The notes beneath the pieces are model-generated. The model had not been told where the DNA came from. It searched no databases and saw nothing but the letters and a program-made list of their open reading frames with translations. The translations under genes and the position numbers were made by a program. From Haemonchus contortus (Eukaryota > Nematoda > Chromadorea > Rhabditida > Trichostrongylidae), in assembly GCA_000469685.2 (NCBI GenBank), contig LS997562.1, forward strand, positions 15,093,275-15,157,274: DNA of 64,000 bases, in the 5' to 3' direction. Numbering within the stretch: the first letter of the stretch is position 1; each line of letters begins with the position of its first letter. Positions 23,045 through 35,016 of this stretch are shown one piece after another.

Positions 23045-25336
23045 CTTGTGAGACGTCCAGGAAATGTCCCGAAGAGGTTCTTAGGGCTATTTCCTTCACT
23101 TACACTTGACATACTCGTAGGAACGAACGATGCCTGTCATTACAGCGAATTTCTGAAGAACTATTTAATAAAGGCGGTTTTGGTCAATCGTCAAAGGGAC
23201 AGGTCACTCCAATGTCTGCTGTATTCCGGTTGATTTTCACCGCCATAATTGCTATAATTGCATTTGACGCGCTTCACTGCTTCATACTCATATTTCACCG
23301 CTATTGGAATCGTCAACTTGTTATTTTTGGACGAGTTCTTCCAACGAACGAGTCTTTCAAGTGGTGGTCAGTTGTAGGATCATGGGAATTTCCCTCCCTA
23401 CCTTACTACCTGCAAGTGTTCCCCCGATAACGAAGTGAGGACTAGTCTCTCAAGCACAATTCTCACCTCTTTCTTTACACCTCAATCACAAGTTATGACC
23501 CATTTGCGCTTACGAGCTCATTCGGTTTCTTTCCATGGGGAACAGGAAGGTGCAACGACCACGACCAGCCAGTGATGTGCGCGTGTGATCGAAAGTCAGT
23601 CAGTGTGTGAGATGAACCAGCGATGGTTCGCCAGATTAGCGACGACGGCCTTTTCTCGAGTTTCAAAGGCAATCATCTGTCCCACCAGCCACCACCACCA
23701 ATCGACGCCAAGCCATTCTCATGTACCCAGGGATCAATCCAAATGTATTTAACCCCGTCAGGGATGGCCGCCGATTGTCCGTCCGGCCTTTGCCATTTCT
23801 GCCACGGACCGTTCACCTTGGCTGGACCGATGATTCGTTAATGTGTCCGCTGAAGACACCTGCCTCACGTCTGATCCGTTTGACCTGCCACGCAGCATTG
23901 TTCCTCGGATCGTCCGCTTTAATTGGCCATTCTACCTCGAAACGATCGGTCATTCTACCTCATACAATCCACAACATATACATGCTTTTCTTCCGCGGAC
24001 GAGGACCCAGATTTGCCGCCGACAGCTATAGATTCCGCCGTTTTTCCGCATATGGCCTATTCTTCTTTCCATATGGTCTGATCGCACCGTTAAACCATTC
24101 AGAACAGTGTTCTCCGCCGTTGACACTAATATGACTCCAAAGGCCTTCCTGCTAGTCTTTTCAAAATATCCCACTGTAGGCTCTTCCTATTCACATTCAT
24201 GTACAACTTACTTTTACAATTTTTTGATTTGAAGGATAACTGTATTGTTTTTTTTCCTTTCTGAGGTTCTTTTCACTATCGTCTCGTTGTGATTTTTACC
24301 TTCAAAGCCCCTGTGACTCGTTGCCCTATCATTCAGCATCTGCCGCCACTAACTGGCAGTCGTTTTTGCCCTCTTCCACCCGGGCGGTGATGAAGTCGCT
24401 GATGTTGACCTTCGATTTATGGTCCGTGCAACTTTTCGGCTCCTGATTGGTCTGATTGTCAGCTCGAGCTTCTTCCGATTCCCGGGCTAAGAGAGTTGGA
24501 GAACGCTAGCACCCTGCAGCCAGTTCTTTGCACTTGCGACGTGTTTCTTTCTAAACGTCTCGGCCAAATATTTTTCCCCGTTCACGAAGGATCTGAAGAG
24601 AACGTCGGTCGGTCGGCGCTCAATGATGCGTGTTCGCCAAGAGGGTCTTGGTTTCATTGTCATCAGCAGGTTGGCTAACGACCAACTTCCTCCACTCGAC
24701 ACCTCCTGCATGGTCCCGCTCATCCATTAGTTCTCACTCTGCACAAAATCCAGTGGATCACCCTTCTTCCCTATCAAATTGGTGTTTCGAGGAAAGGGAC
24801 CCAGCTGATTGCTGATCGGGGTGATTAGGCAATCAAACGATGTCTTACTGTATGCCTATCCCATATGCTATTCTTAAGACAATCCTAATCTCTTTGAAGT
24901 GGCGGCTTGGCTCTTGTCACCGAAGCGTTCCTTGTGTTTATTTTTACTCTACAACCACTCAAACTGTACCAAGCAAACATTCCCACTGAGGACGTACGCG
25001 GTTTTTATGACGTCGTCGAATTTCAGACAGTTCTTTCCATGAACGGATGGCGTCTTGCTCATTCTTAAAGATTTTGTTGTACTGGTACGAGCAGATCCCA
25101 GATCTGCGACTATTCAAACAAAAACTGAACTTTTCTCATTCTATTGGAAAGCTCTTCATTGAGGAAGTAGGAAAAACTGAAGAGCGCTCATCTCTGCGCT
25201 CCTACAAGCCAGCGGAACTCATTTCTTCCTTCTCTCTCTCATCCTGTCTTTCTGAGGGCTCAACTGTCAAACCCTCCCCCTTCTTTTGTTACAATCCCTG
25301 AAATGATTGTTTATAGATGCCGGATATGAGCTTTAT

Positions 25337-25366
25337 TATTTATTTACTTATTTATTTATTTATTAC
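25337..25366 (+). repeat. TTTA simple repeat
   Basis: Tandem tttatttatt over about 30 bases. Confidence 0.8.
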
Positions 25367-27659
25367 TTGCATGAAACGCACATGGAAATTTATCGTCATC
25401 TATCTCTTCGCTACCGCCTTATTCTTTCTGATCCCATTTCGAGGTTCTACGTGATACCAAAATGAATTCTTAAAAAACAGAACGCTCGACTACGACCTTT
25501 CTCTGATAAAGCACATTTTCGCCTTCCTACTGTCCAAGAGCTCGGGGGCCATAAATGATTTGACGTGAGAAGTAGAACTACCCTTTACGAGGGCATAAAT
25601 TGCCGCCTGTAGCCACTACCCTACATCCGTTAACATTCCCCAATCGGGTGTTCGTGTGAGAAGAATCAGGCCACGACAACACTTTCTCCTCCCCCCTGGA
25701 ACAGGAGCTCTATACCAGTCAGTCACACGCACTTATGCTGCCTTTTCCTGCCGTCATGTGCTTTTCGTGGTGACCGTTTCATTTCTGACTCAGAGGCTGC
25801 TTGCCTTATGCTTCAAAGTTGTTGTCATCCACTTGCTACCACGCAATGACTCATTTTTCGACCCTGGTTCATTATCGCCCACGTTTTGAATGTTCCCAGG
25901 ATCTATATTTTGACTTGGCGACCCCCCATCATCTTTCAAGAACTAGGAAAGTTCTTTTTTATGGGGACGGAAGCCCTTTCCGTGAAGGGCACACTGAAGC
26001 CATGAAGAGAATCCTGATTTTTTACGAGAGTTAAACCTCTGGTAAAACATGTTTTGAGTTTTTGCCACCTCTGAAGCGCCTTAAATCCGCTTAGCTTCAC
26101 TCGTGATGGGGGCCGGCCGATAATCGATGGTACGTCCACTCAGTTTAGTTGTACATTTTGTCCTGAACAAAGTACTTACTTACCATTTAGCGTGTGTTAA
26201 GTAAGTTAGGTCGACTTATCAGCTTTGATTTGTACTCATTGCTCGAATGGGAAGCTGAATGTTTTGTTTACCCAACCACTTCTGGGAGCTTTTATTTTTA
26301 CGCCCACAGTTTGTTTGGTAGCCTTCAGCACATACCTCTCGGAAGGCTGGGCCAACACATTTCCATGAGGGCTGTGTGACCTCAAAGCCAGCACCGGTTC
26401 TTGGTCTCTGGCTTTCTAAATCAGTCAAAAACTGAATCTGAAGTGGCCGTGCTGCCCATCTTTGTCATATCAGAATTATAAGTGATCCATTCAAGTTATC
26501 TACAACTTTTAGTCTTTAGTCGGACAACTCGTCCACTGTCACTAGCCACCCATCCACTAGACATGATTAAAGTCCTTGAGCGGCTACAGTAACACTCTTC
26601 ACGTGTGGTTGATGGCTCAAGTTGTACTTCTCCCATTTGGAGACGGCTGCTCACAGTCTTCATCCCGTATGTCAATATGCTTACCTTTTTTGAGGGGCAG
26701 CATTTCTTTGTGGCCACCGATCAAGCTTGTTTACCTCCTCCAATCGTGAAGCCTGTTCTATTGGTACTGTACTGTTCGAGCAACTAGAACTTACTCAAAA
26801 GCTACAAACTGAGGTAAAAGTTAATACCAGTAGCTGCCCACAGAAAAGTTGTTAATAGATATCAAAGAAGATGAGTTCCTCATCGAAAATCGCACTTCTT
26901 TGGAACGCGCCATACATTCGGCTTTCCGTAAAAATCGTTTACTCCAGATATCTGAGGGCTGTTGACACCTGCATAGCTACCAATCGGGGAAAATAGGTCG
27001 AAGTTAAAAACTATATCTCTGTGGCTCTAATTTGGTTAACTAGGAACATAAGATACATTTACAACTTTGTGTGACTTAACTGTTATGTATTGGATTTTTG
27101 GGATATCCAGTTGAAAATCGCCTCAAAGTAGTAAAACGTACTTCATCGTGACTTTTTCCCCGAGCACTTACCCGAAACGTCTTTTGCAGTTGTGCGTGGC
27201 GGGGGAAATTCAATTTTCATCAATATAATGTTATGCCTCTTCTTACACTTTTCTTCGGACGAAACGTCGTTCTTCCTCTAACATCAAATAGCGGGGGCAT
27301 TAGACCCGAGAAAAGTGTTGAAAAGTAGGCAAAGGGAGGGTAAGGCTCATAACCCTTACCCTACAGTTCGCCCATTAACAATCTGAAACCTACCGATTTC
27401 TGAGATGAGAACGAGTGTGACGTGCCTGTTGTAATCCTCTTTTCTGACCTTAATTACAGCCTTACTACTTCGCGTTTATGACAGTAGACAACAGGGGTAC
27501 AACTAAATTGGATTTGCCGCAACAGGATCGGTGTTCCCATTTTGGGTTTTCGTATGGGCAGCATAGGAGAGACCTCAGCAAAGGCACTCATTCGTCAAGA
27601 TTGCAATACAGAACCTTCATAGGGGCGAATCAGTCTCCTAAACTCCCCATCGGTGACTT

Positions 27660-27880
27660 TTTTAGAATACCGTATACAGCAATTGCTCTTCTCTTCTCAC
27701 CGCTAGTGTTAGGGAAAGATTCGAAATCAAACAAAAGATTCCTAACGGTTTGGCTTGACTCTGGCGGAGCTCTGGGGGTGATTTAAGAATACCGTGGACT
27801 GTAACTGCCCTACCTTTCTTACCGGTCGCAATCATTCAACGGTTCCTAGCGGTCAGGCATGGCTTCGGTTGTGGGCTCTC
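27660..27880 (+). repeat. Imperfect tandem repeat of about 120 bp
   Basis: Two adjacent units share ttagaataccgtatac / taagaataccgtggac, ctcttctcaccg / ctttcttaccgg and ttcctaacggtttggctt / ttcctagcggtcaggcat. A third related block (gaagaatcccatggactgcc) appears near 33,605. Confidence 0.5.
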
Positions 27881-28834
27881 AGAAATCTCCTATCTAGACC
27901 CTTAACACCACTTTTTAGTCACTTTTTGTGCTTGATATCTCCAAAAATCGTCTTCCACTTTTCATTTGGTCGCCACTGACTATTATCCAGGAGGGCAGAA
28001 GTTTCTCAACGTCATAAGTCGTACAAAAAGAATGTATGCTTCTTATGTACGGGAGAAATCATGAGCTTTCAGGCTCTTTCTTTGCTGCACATTTATTTTC
28101 TATACATTCGATTGATGCTTTGGAATCTATTTGCTGACGGCTGATGGTGATAGCGAAGCGAAGAATTTCAAAGCAAATTCTGATTGCCATTGAATCATCC
28201 TCATTATTCTGCACAACCCCTCCTTTCCCCACTTTGCCTTCTCCCTGATTCATTCCAGCCCTTCCCGTAGGCGAATGTTCCAGCCGATATGAAAGCTCCT
28301 TTCAAGCGTTATCCATCCCACAGGTATGTCTGGTTTATCGTGGTCGCTAGCAGCACTGTCTGCTGACCCCTGCTGCGGTCCACTGTTCAGATGGGTCACC
28401 ACCCACACCTCTCCCACATAGGCTGGCCGGCATATGTGTGTGTTTGCATTGTACGTAATAGAACATGCATTCAGCCACACAGATTGAATTTCCAAGTGAA
28501 GCTCGTCCCATCAGAACATCATCCCGTCAAGCATTTGCGGTCATCTGCAGGAAATTCGACACCCCCACGGCTCTTGGGGATTCTCACCATTGGTGAGTAA
28601 TCCATGAAATGTGTTTTGTACTGAATTGCGGGGGGTTGGATCTGTTTTTGCCCCGTTGTTTTCTAAGTATCGATTGAATTGCTGGGTGTTCGAGTCGATG
28701 ATGGCGATGTGCTCGATCGTCGTTGTTGTTCAGGGCGATCCAAGCGATCCCATTTCACTAAACCCTCGTTCTTTCATGGATTGGCCCTGGTATCCCCACG
28801 AGAACACACATAATTGGATTTTAAGGGCTACAGA

Positions 28835-28867
28835 GGTTATATATAACCAATAAAAAACTTTTATTGG
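28835..28867. repeat. Two overlapping palindromes
   Basis: GGTTATATATAACC (28,835-28,848) shares its last CC with a second perfect inverted repeat, ccaataaaa / ttttattgg with a 3-base loop (28,847-28,867). The role is unknown. Confidence 0.65.
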
Positions 28868-31800
28868 ACAATCATTGAGTCTTGATGGAATAAAAGCTAC
28901 CCAGCAGTAGGCTCTTACAACTATCAGGCACTCCAGCGGTCTCTAGGGAGGTGGTGGTGGTTTCTGCCCAGTTCCGAAGTTTCTGCACTTTTACCCAAGC
29001 ATATTCTGCCCAGTGGTGTTTCTCCGAGTTTGCCGAGCCTTCCTCGGACCGCCTTTCCCCTTTTCCTTTCCCAGCAAACCGCTCTCCTTAACGAACTCAT
29101 TGTATTTCGTGGTTGTGATCAAAGCAGTGCCGACGCTCCATATTCGGCAACTCCTTTGCGCCTAACCTCGTATGTAAATTCTGGTACAGAACACATGTTC
29201 TTGCTAGGAGCTGAGCTCTTTTTAGGTGGGCTGACGAGGAGCGAGTGAGACCTCGATTTCTGGGGACAAATTGCCACTTTCTGATGAGTTAACAGCAAAA
29301 AGTACCGTCGGGATATGTTCTCCTTTTTTGCGAGTCCGCGCGAAGACTGATGGGCTCCTACTGCAAAGCTTCGGGGTCACACTTTCATCTCATCTGTCAC
29401 CTTGTGCATCTACACCCCGTTCTTTCTGTTATTCGGAAGACATTGAAAGACTTTTCGGAGGTAAAGTGATGTCCGCTCGTACATTTACTGCAAGGGCGCT
29501 GCTAACCCACTTAGCGAGAGCCTCTTGGCCGATATCATGAGGAGAGTGGTGGCTTCCTTCCTCCTCGCTGCCTAACTCGCTGATTCTCTTCCATCTGTTC
29601 AGCCGCTCGGCTGTTCACAAGGACGAGTTTCCTCTCTCTAAATTTGTCCTTATTCGCTAATGAATCCCAACACGCCATCTTCTCATACACTGGCCACTCT
29701 CCCGAGGCCCTCGGTGTTGTGTCGGAAGGAACCCAATGTTGAACCTTTTAAAGGAGAAGTTCCCTCAAAATAAGTTCGGGAGCTTCGTGATTGTCCAGGG
29801 AATTGATGTTGTTGAGGCGGACAGAGCTGTCTGAAATTGACGTCGCCCAAGTTATACTTATGTTTGACCTTTTCATCACCTTATCGGCGAAGGATCTGGC
29901 GCATAATTGAGGGAGAACTGCCGCAACCAACGGGCAGCCACTACCTCACCTCATTTCGATGTCACCCAACAACACCTTTCCTTTTGTCTTCTCTTTATCT
30001 ACTGGGTGTTCAGCTCTCGAAGCGCTTGGTAAATCCAAAATCTTACTTCCTTCCCCATAACTTGTTCGTCCACTGTAAGTCGCGTGCTGCTGTGACGCAA
30101 CCTTGACCCTTCCTAGCCATCTTTCAGGTCATCAGCATTCTCCGAGTACAGAATATGATCAGTTCTAGGGGAGAAAACAACCAAAGCCTTTTACAATTGG
30201 AAACTCGGAGCTAAGGCTCTCCTTTTTGCGCTACCCTCATGTTTTGGCGCAAAAACTCTTCTCCCTTCTCCCGGCTACTGGCTAACAAAGAGTTCCATAG
30301 CCGTCCACGAATTTTGGATTAGTTGTCTGGCGATCCCACTCACAATCCCACCGCCACTTTGCAGTCGGCGAGGCTGTTTTCGCTGACCCTACTCACCTTT
30401 TTGTCGGAATCATTGAGAGTATTCAATTTGCAGTAAGAAGAGCTGGCTACGGAATCTATCAGCACCGTCAATACGCTTCCGTACGGAAAATGTCGTTTTT
30501 CTGTTGTCGTGGGGTGCAGGACCATTTTGTTCCCGTCCCTCAAAGCACATGAAATACCTTGGGGGGATAGTTCTGAAATGCTACCCAGTTTACCCAGTTT
30601 TCCACTCGATTCGAGGCTGATTCAGCTCCGGACCATCTCATTGAAAAACGAATTTTGAGGTGTTTTTGTATGATCCGTCGAGCATATCTGGAAGACCTAC
30701 TGGGTCTACGTCCAAAACCTGTTTTTATCGGCTTTTCACCTTCCCCACACATCGTACATTATTTATAGAAGGGGTTCCCTGATAGCACCCGAAGGTGTTT
30801 TCTCCAGGAGTTCGTGCTCCCTGGTTTAGAGCAGCAACAACTTTTTGTAGCGGATTGTTCTTCGTATATCTCCCACACTGCTAATTGCCACGCTCTTTTT
30901 CTTTGTCCTTCATAACCGTTCGAACGACCTTCTACTGGTACAATAGCAGCGTTCAAGAGAGCAACGCTTTTGCCAAGCCAAGAGGGAACCCTGTTCCTGT
31001 TTTCTGCGAGGAATTCCCAAATCGGTCTACTCCCCTAGCCTTCGTTCTGTACCGAATCGAGTCGCAGGGCAATGGTGTTCACCCACAACATCCACGGGCG
31101 CTTATCGTCCCTAATTTCATTGTTTTGTGCTGCGGTGATAGTGGTGTTATCAGCGGTCACCTCTGTCTGTCTCGTAAGCAGCGAATGTGTCGTCCGTTCG
31201 TCTTCCCTTCGTAGACAATCCCATCCTCCTTCCCTCACTTTGCCCTACCACCAGGTTCCCGCGCATTGGGAAAAAATGCTCGGACTCCTCCCTGCATATA
31301 CTCAATTACAGATGTAAATCGAAGCGTTCGCACATTGGAAAAGCTCTTGCCGCATCGATTCATGCGAACTAAAGGGAACGAACACCCCGATTTTCTCCGG
31401 GCATCGCGTTCTCTCGCATCTCGCAAATTTAGGCCGATTCACTCGCTAATGTATGAACTGTTCGGGCCGCTGAAGTCTTTTGTTTCACATGCATGACCTG
31501 AATCACCATGTGGACGGCGGGCTCCGAGACACACCTCAAGCAGTGCTCGGGCGAATTCGCCCATGCGTCTCGGGGAGAAATAGCCGGATGGTGTGTGTAT
31601 GTATGTGTTGCATTTGCATTGAAATCCGTCAAGTGGGCCACTCTACGCGTGACAAGCCGCGAAAATCTCTCCTCCGTTTTACACACTGGCCACATTGCAT
31701 TTCCGCAAAAGTATGGTCCGCTGCAGACCCATGACTCAAGCCTTGGGTAGGAGGAGGATTCCGTTCCCAGCCAAGAGTACAACCACGCCTCTTCTCGACT

Positions 31801-34800
31801 GGGGGACAGACGGCCCCGTGCGAGTTGATCGAATGAATCAACCGCGCTAGATGTCATGCTCGCTACGGTGCCTGATTCTGTTTGCTCAGATCGTTAATGT
31901 TCGTTCGCACCTATCCACCTCTGCTCCAGTCATTCGCTCTTCCATATCGTTTACCTCCACCTCCCCTCCACGATGGTTTCATATCTGCTGTCTGCTTCTC
32001 TCCCCCCGCGACCTCCCGCTGACAGTCCGTTCATTCGATTATATGAATAATTCCCTTTGACACCTCGCCTTCTGTCCTGATAGGCGCCCATTATACCTGT
32101 ACTCACGACAGCCCGCATTCCTCGGGCACCCTCGGGAACTTCTTCCCGGCGAACTCAATTATTCATCGACACTTCGAACATCCGCCCGCGACATTGCCAA
32201 CAAATCACTGGGTGTGTTCGTACACCTTGCTTCTCTGCTCGGGCCCCCATTCCGACGTCAGCAGGGCCTTAGACCCGTTACTCCCGACAGGTATTGGAAC
32301 CTTCACGTACACAAAGGCACTGCCCCAGAAATAAATTTGCCTATGTGATCAGATGGCGATAAAAAAAAGCGACGTACGTCTGACCAGCCGCCCACTGTCA
32401 GTACGTGCCCTTTTGGAGATTTCCTTATCGTTATCCCCTGTGATTTCCAGAGCCATCGACCTGAATTCATTTTTTTGTGACTTCCTTTCGCTATAGAGTA
32501 GTGCTGAATACCATTTTACTACCGTTGACTTATCGGTGTCGTTGCTTTTCAATGACACCTCATTCGAGTGCATATGAAGGCTATCAGCTCCCACAATCGT
32601 ATCTTTATCACAACGAACCACAGAGCAGACCTAGCTTATCCATAACAAGCTAAAATTAGGAAGCCCTATGAGGTGAAGCTCATCATTCGAGCAGCAGTAG
32701 CGAGGAACCCGTTACAAAGGCCCGCCCATGCATCCACCTCTACTCATTCCCAGCTAATGTGGGTGGGCTGGCCACCACCTTGGCTGGGGTTGTGTCCTTG
32801 AGCCGCGTAGTGGATTCATTGTTGTTAGAGGACCCTCAAACCGTTTGAGTTTCATCTACAACGGCGCTTCCTGCCTTCCTCATCCACCATCCATGAACGC
32901 CTACACTTCATTGTTGTTCTCAGTGATCTTGTTACTAAAAAGAGGGATTCTCGTATGTTACCTAGCTGTAAATAGCTTATCTCCGTCGTTCTCAAGCGAA
33001 GTCCATCTGGCTTTCCTATTTTCCTGCTTTTTTATTTCCATCGTAAATATCGTATTTCATGGTTTTCTAGGCTAAATGTACGGATATGTGGCTTTTTGAT
33101 TGGTTTCGTAGCTACGTATTATTAAATCTCTTATGCTGCCGGATGTTATTTGAGGATTGGTCACTGAATGTGTAACATCTGGACCAGATCAGTTTTCTCG
33201 GCTGTTTAAATGGAGCTCAAAACTTGAAAATCGCTGAAAACTCTTCTAATCCCTACCTGCTTGGCTTAAGGTTACAATGACCATGGTAAAAAGCTAGGAA
33301 TCGTGTCTGGGAGGACTAAGATCACCACCCGAAAGAGATCGGAGGGAAAAGGTGCCCTTTGCTGTAGAAATATGTGTTCCGCAAGAAGCAATTGTATCGT
33401 TGTCGCATTTCCATCCAACAAACTTTTGGGGAAGGACGAATTCACTGATGGGATGGCATCGATGTCGAGTATTTGATGAAGAAGGTTTGGTTAGCTCTGT
33501 CATTAGCCTGCCAACCACTAAAAGGAAGAGCTATTGTTTTCGAAATTCCCAAGTTTTTCTCGAAAGTATGACGATTAATTGGGAAACGATACGTGACCCC
33601 AGCTCGAAGAATCCCATGGACTGCCGTTGCGACCTCAAACCGTGGCGGCATTTCTGTTTACACGCCAGATCACTACCTGTGTCATAAATAAACGTCCCTT
33701 GTCGTCACACCGATTTTTGGAGGGGCGCAGAGTCCAGTTATTTCTTCTCATGCGGTGAATATACTCGAAGTGTCAGTTCCAAGCTTTACCTACACCGATA
33801 CGTGCTTCCTCTATGGGACGATTTCGTTCCCAGCATCTTAGAGGCACCTAACGCTTTTCATCCCGAACAACGCAAGCCACAGAATATCACTTTTCACTTT
33901 TTCTGTTTCAACCGTTCCTCAGCCCTCAATTCTCATCTTCAACTTCTTCCTGGCTTCAGAATCTGAAGTGAAAAATCATTACACTTCCTAACTCCTGTTT
34001 CTTCAACTGATAACATTTTGTATGACTTTGTTTCCAAAATTATCTACCTAATGTGTTGTCTCTTTTCTTTTTTCACCGTTTATGCTTTTTTTGGTAATCG
34101 GCTTTGTAAAGGTTTTCCAGATTCCTGGCTTACTTTACAGAATCGTTCAATTTGATTTTGCTCACTTTGGGTATCAGTATCATCAGTGGTAGTTTCCATC
34201 CTCAAGACTAAAGTTCTAGGGAACTCAGAGTTACGACAGAAATAGCAGCACTCATTTTCGAAGTCGGAATCTGCCGGTCACAGGAGAGATCGAGCATCGG
34301 GAATTTCCCATCAACGAGAAGAACAGAATCTGATGATCCGCGCGTTGCAAGATCCTCCCAAATAAATTTGGTAGTTTCCGCGGGAGCTGTATAGTGAGAT
34401 CTTCAATCGGCACTTAAACATCTCCTCTCTCAGACGATGAGTTGTCGTTGGTGGGATTCGCTCTGCTCCTCGTCGGCTGCTGAGTGCACATTCCGTGATT
34501 GTTTCTCTTCATAATGCGCGTCGTAGCGTGAACTGACAGAGAATGTCGTCAGGGCCTGGGTCGAGAGAGGGCAGAATGAAGGGAGAAAAGGACGACGTCG
34601 AGCTACTACGCTACGATCAGAATTAGCCGCCACCAGGCAGCCGACACTCCAGCTGATGATACATCATCCGACGATTTTATCTACACCGAATTTACATCTG
34701 ATCGCATTGTGTGATGTCAAGCACTCCCCAGTCGCTCCCTCGTTGGGTCAACTTCTCCACTACTGGGAGTCGTCCAGTCCATGAATTGATTCTATTCGAT

Positions 34801-35005
34801 ATCTAGTCTCTCTAGCATCAGGCTAAGGTTTGCCAAAGAGCTCTCAGCATGGAAATGCAAACATCATGATCCTGGGGTGAATGTCCTTCAACCTCATTCG
34901 CTCCTCGACCTTCGCGTCGCTTTTCTTTCGTTCTCCTTTCTTCTGTTCGTTTCAGTGTTCGCTCGATTTTCTTCTTTTTTCCTTCTTTCCTCAACCCTCT
35001 GATTA

Positions 35006-35016
35006 GCCATTTCAGA
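35006..35016 (+). promoter_or_regulatory. Candidate spliced-leader trans-splice acceptor
   Basis: A pyrimidine-rich stretch (about 34,920-35,000) ends in ccatttcag, one base before the start codon at 35,017. There is no plausible upstream coding exon to pair with it. In nematodes this arrangement normally marks addition of a 22-nt spliced leader. It also supports the chosen ATG. Confidence 0.55.

Larger units (their letters stand above)
23045..34900. other. No supported gene; pyrimidine-rich block, possible decayed minus-strand retroelement
   Basis: From about 24 to 32.3 kb the + strand is visibly C/T-rich, so the minus strand is purine-loaded as coding strands often are. Short minus frames read like broken protein (for example VLTVLIDSVASSSY near 30.45 kb, which resembles a retroviral-type protease D-S-G-A motif with one change; AETFRKKHVASAKNWLQGA near 24.5 kb). 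I could not find reverse transcriptase or integrase motifs or matching LTRs, so this is only a suggestion. Confidence 0.3.

Noticed and set aside
22909..23109. Overlapping 65-85 codon frames on both strands
   Set aside because: They result from the inverted repeat of the fold-back element, which mirrors frames on the two strands.
31429..31857. Minus frame of 142 codons that might be a zinc-finger protein
   Set aside because: Cys and His spacing does not fit C2H2 or CCHC fingers, overlapping frames exist on both strands, and no splice context was found.
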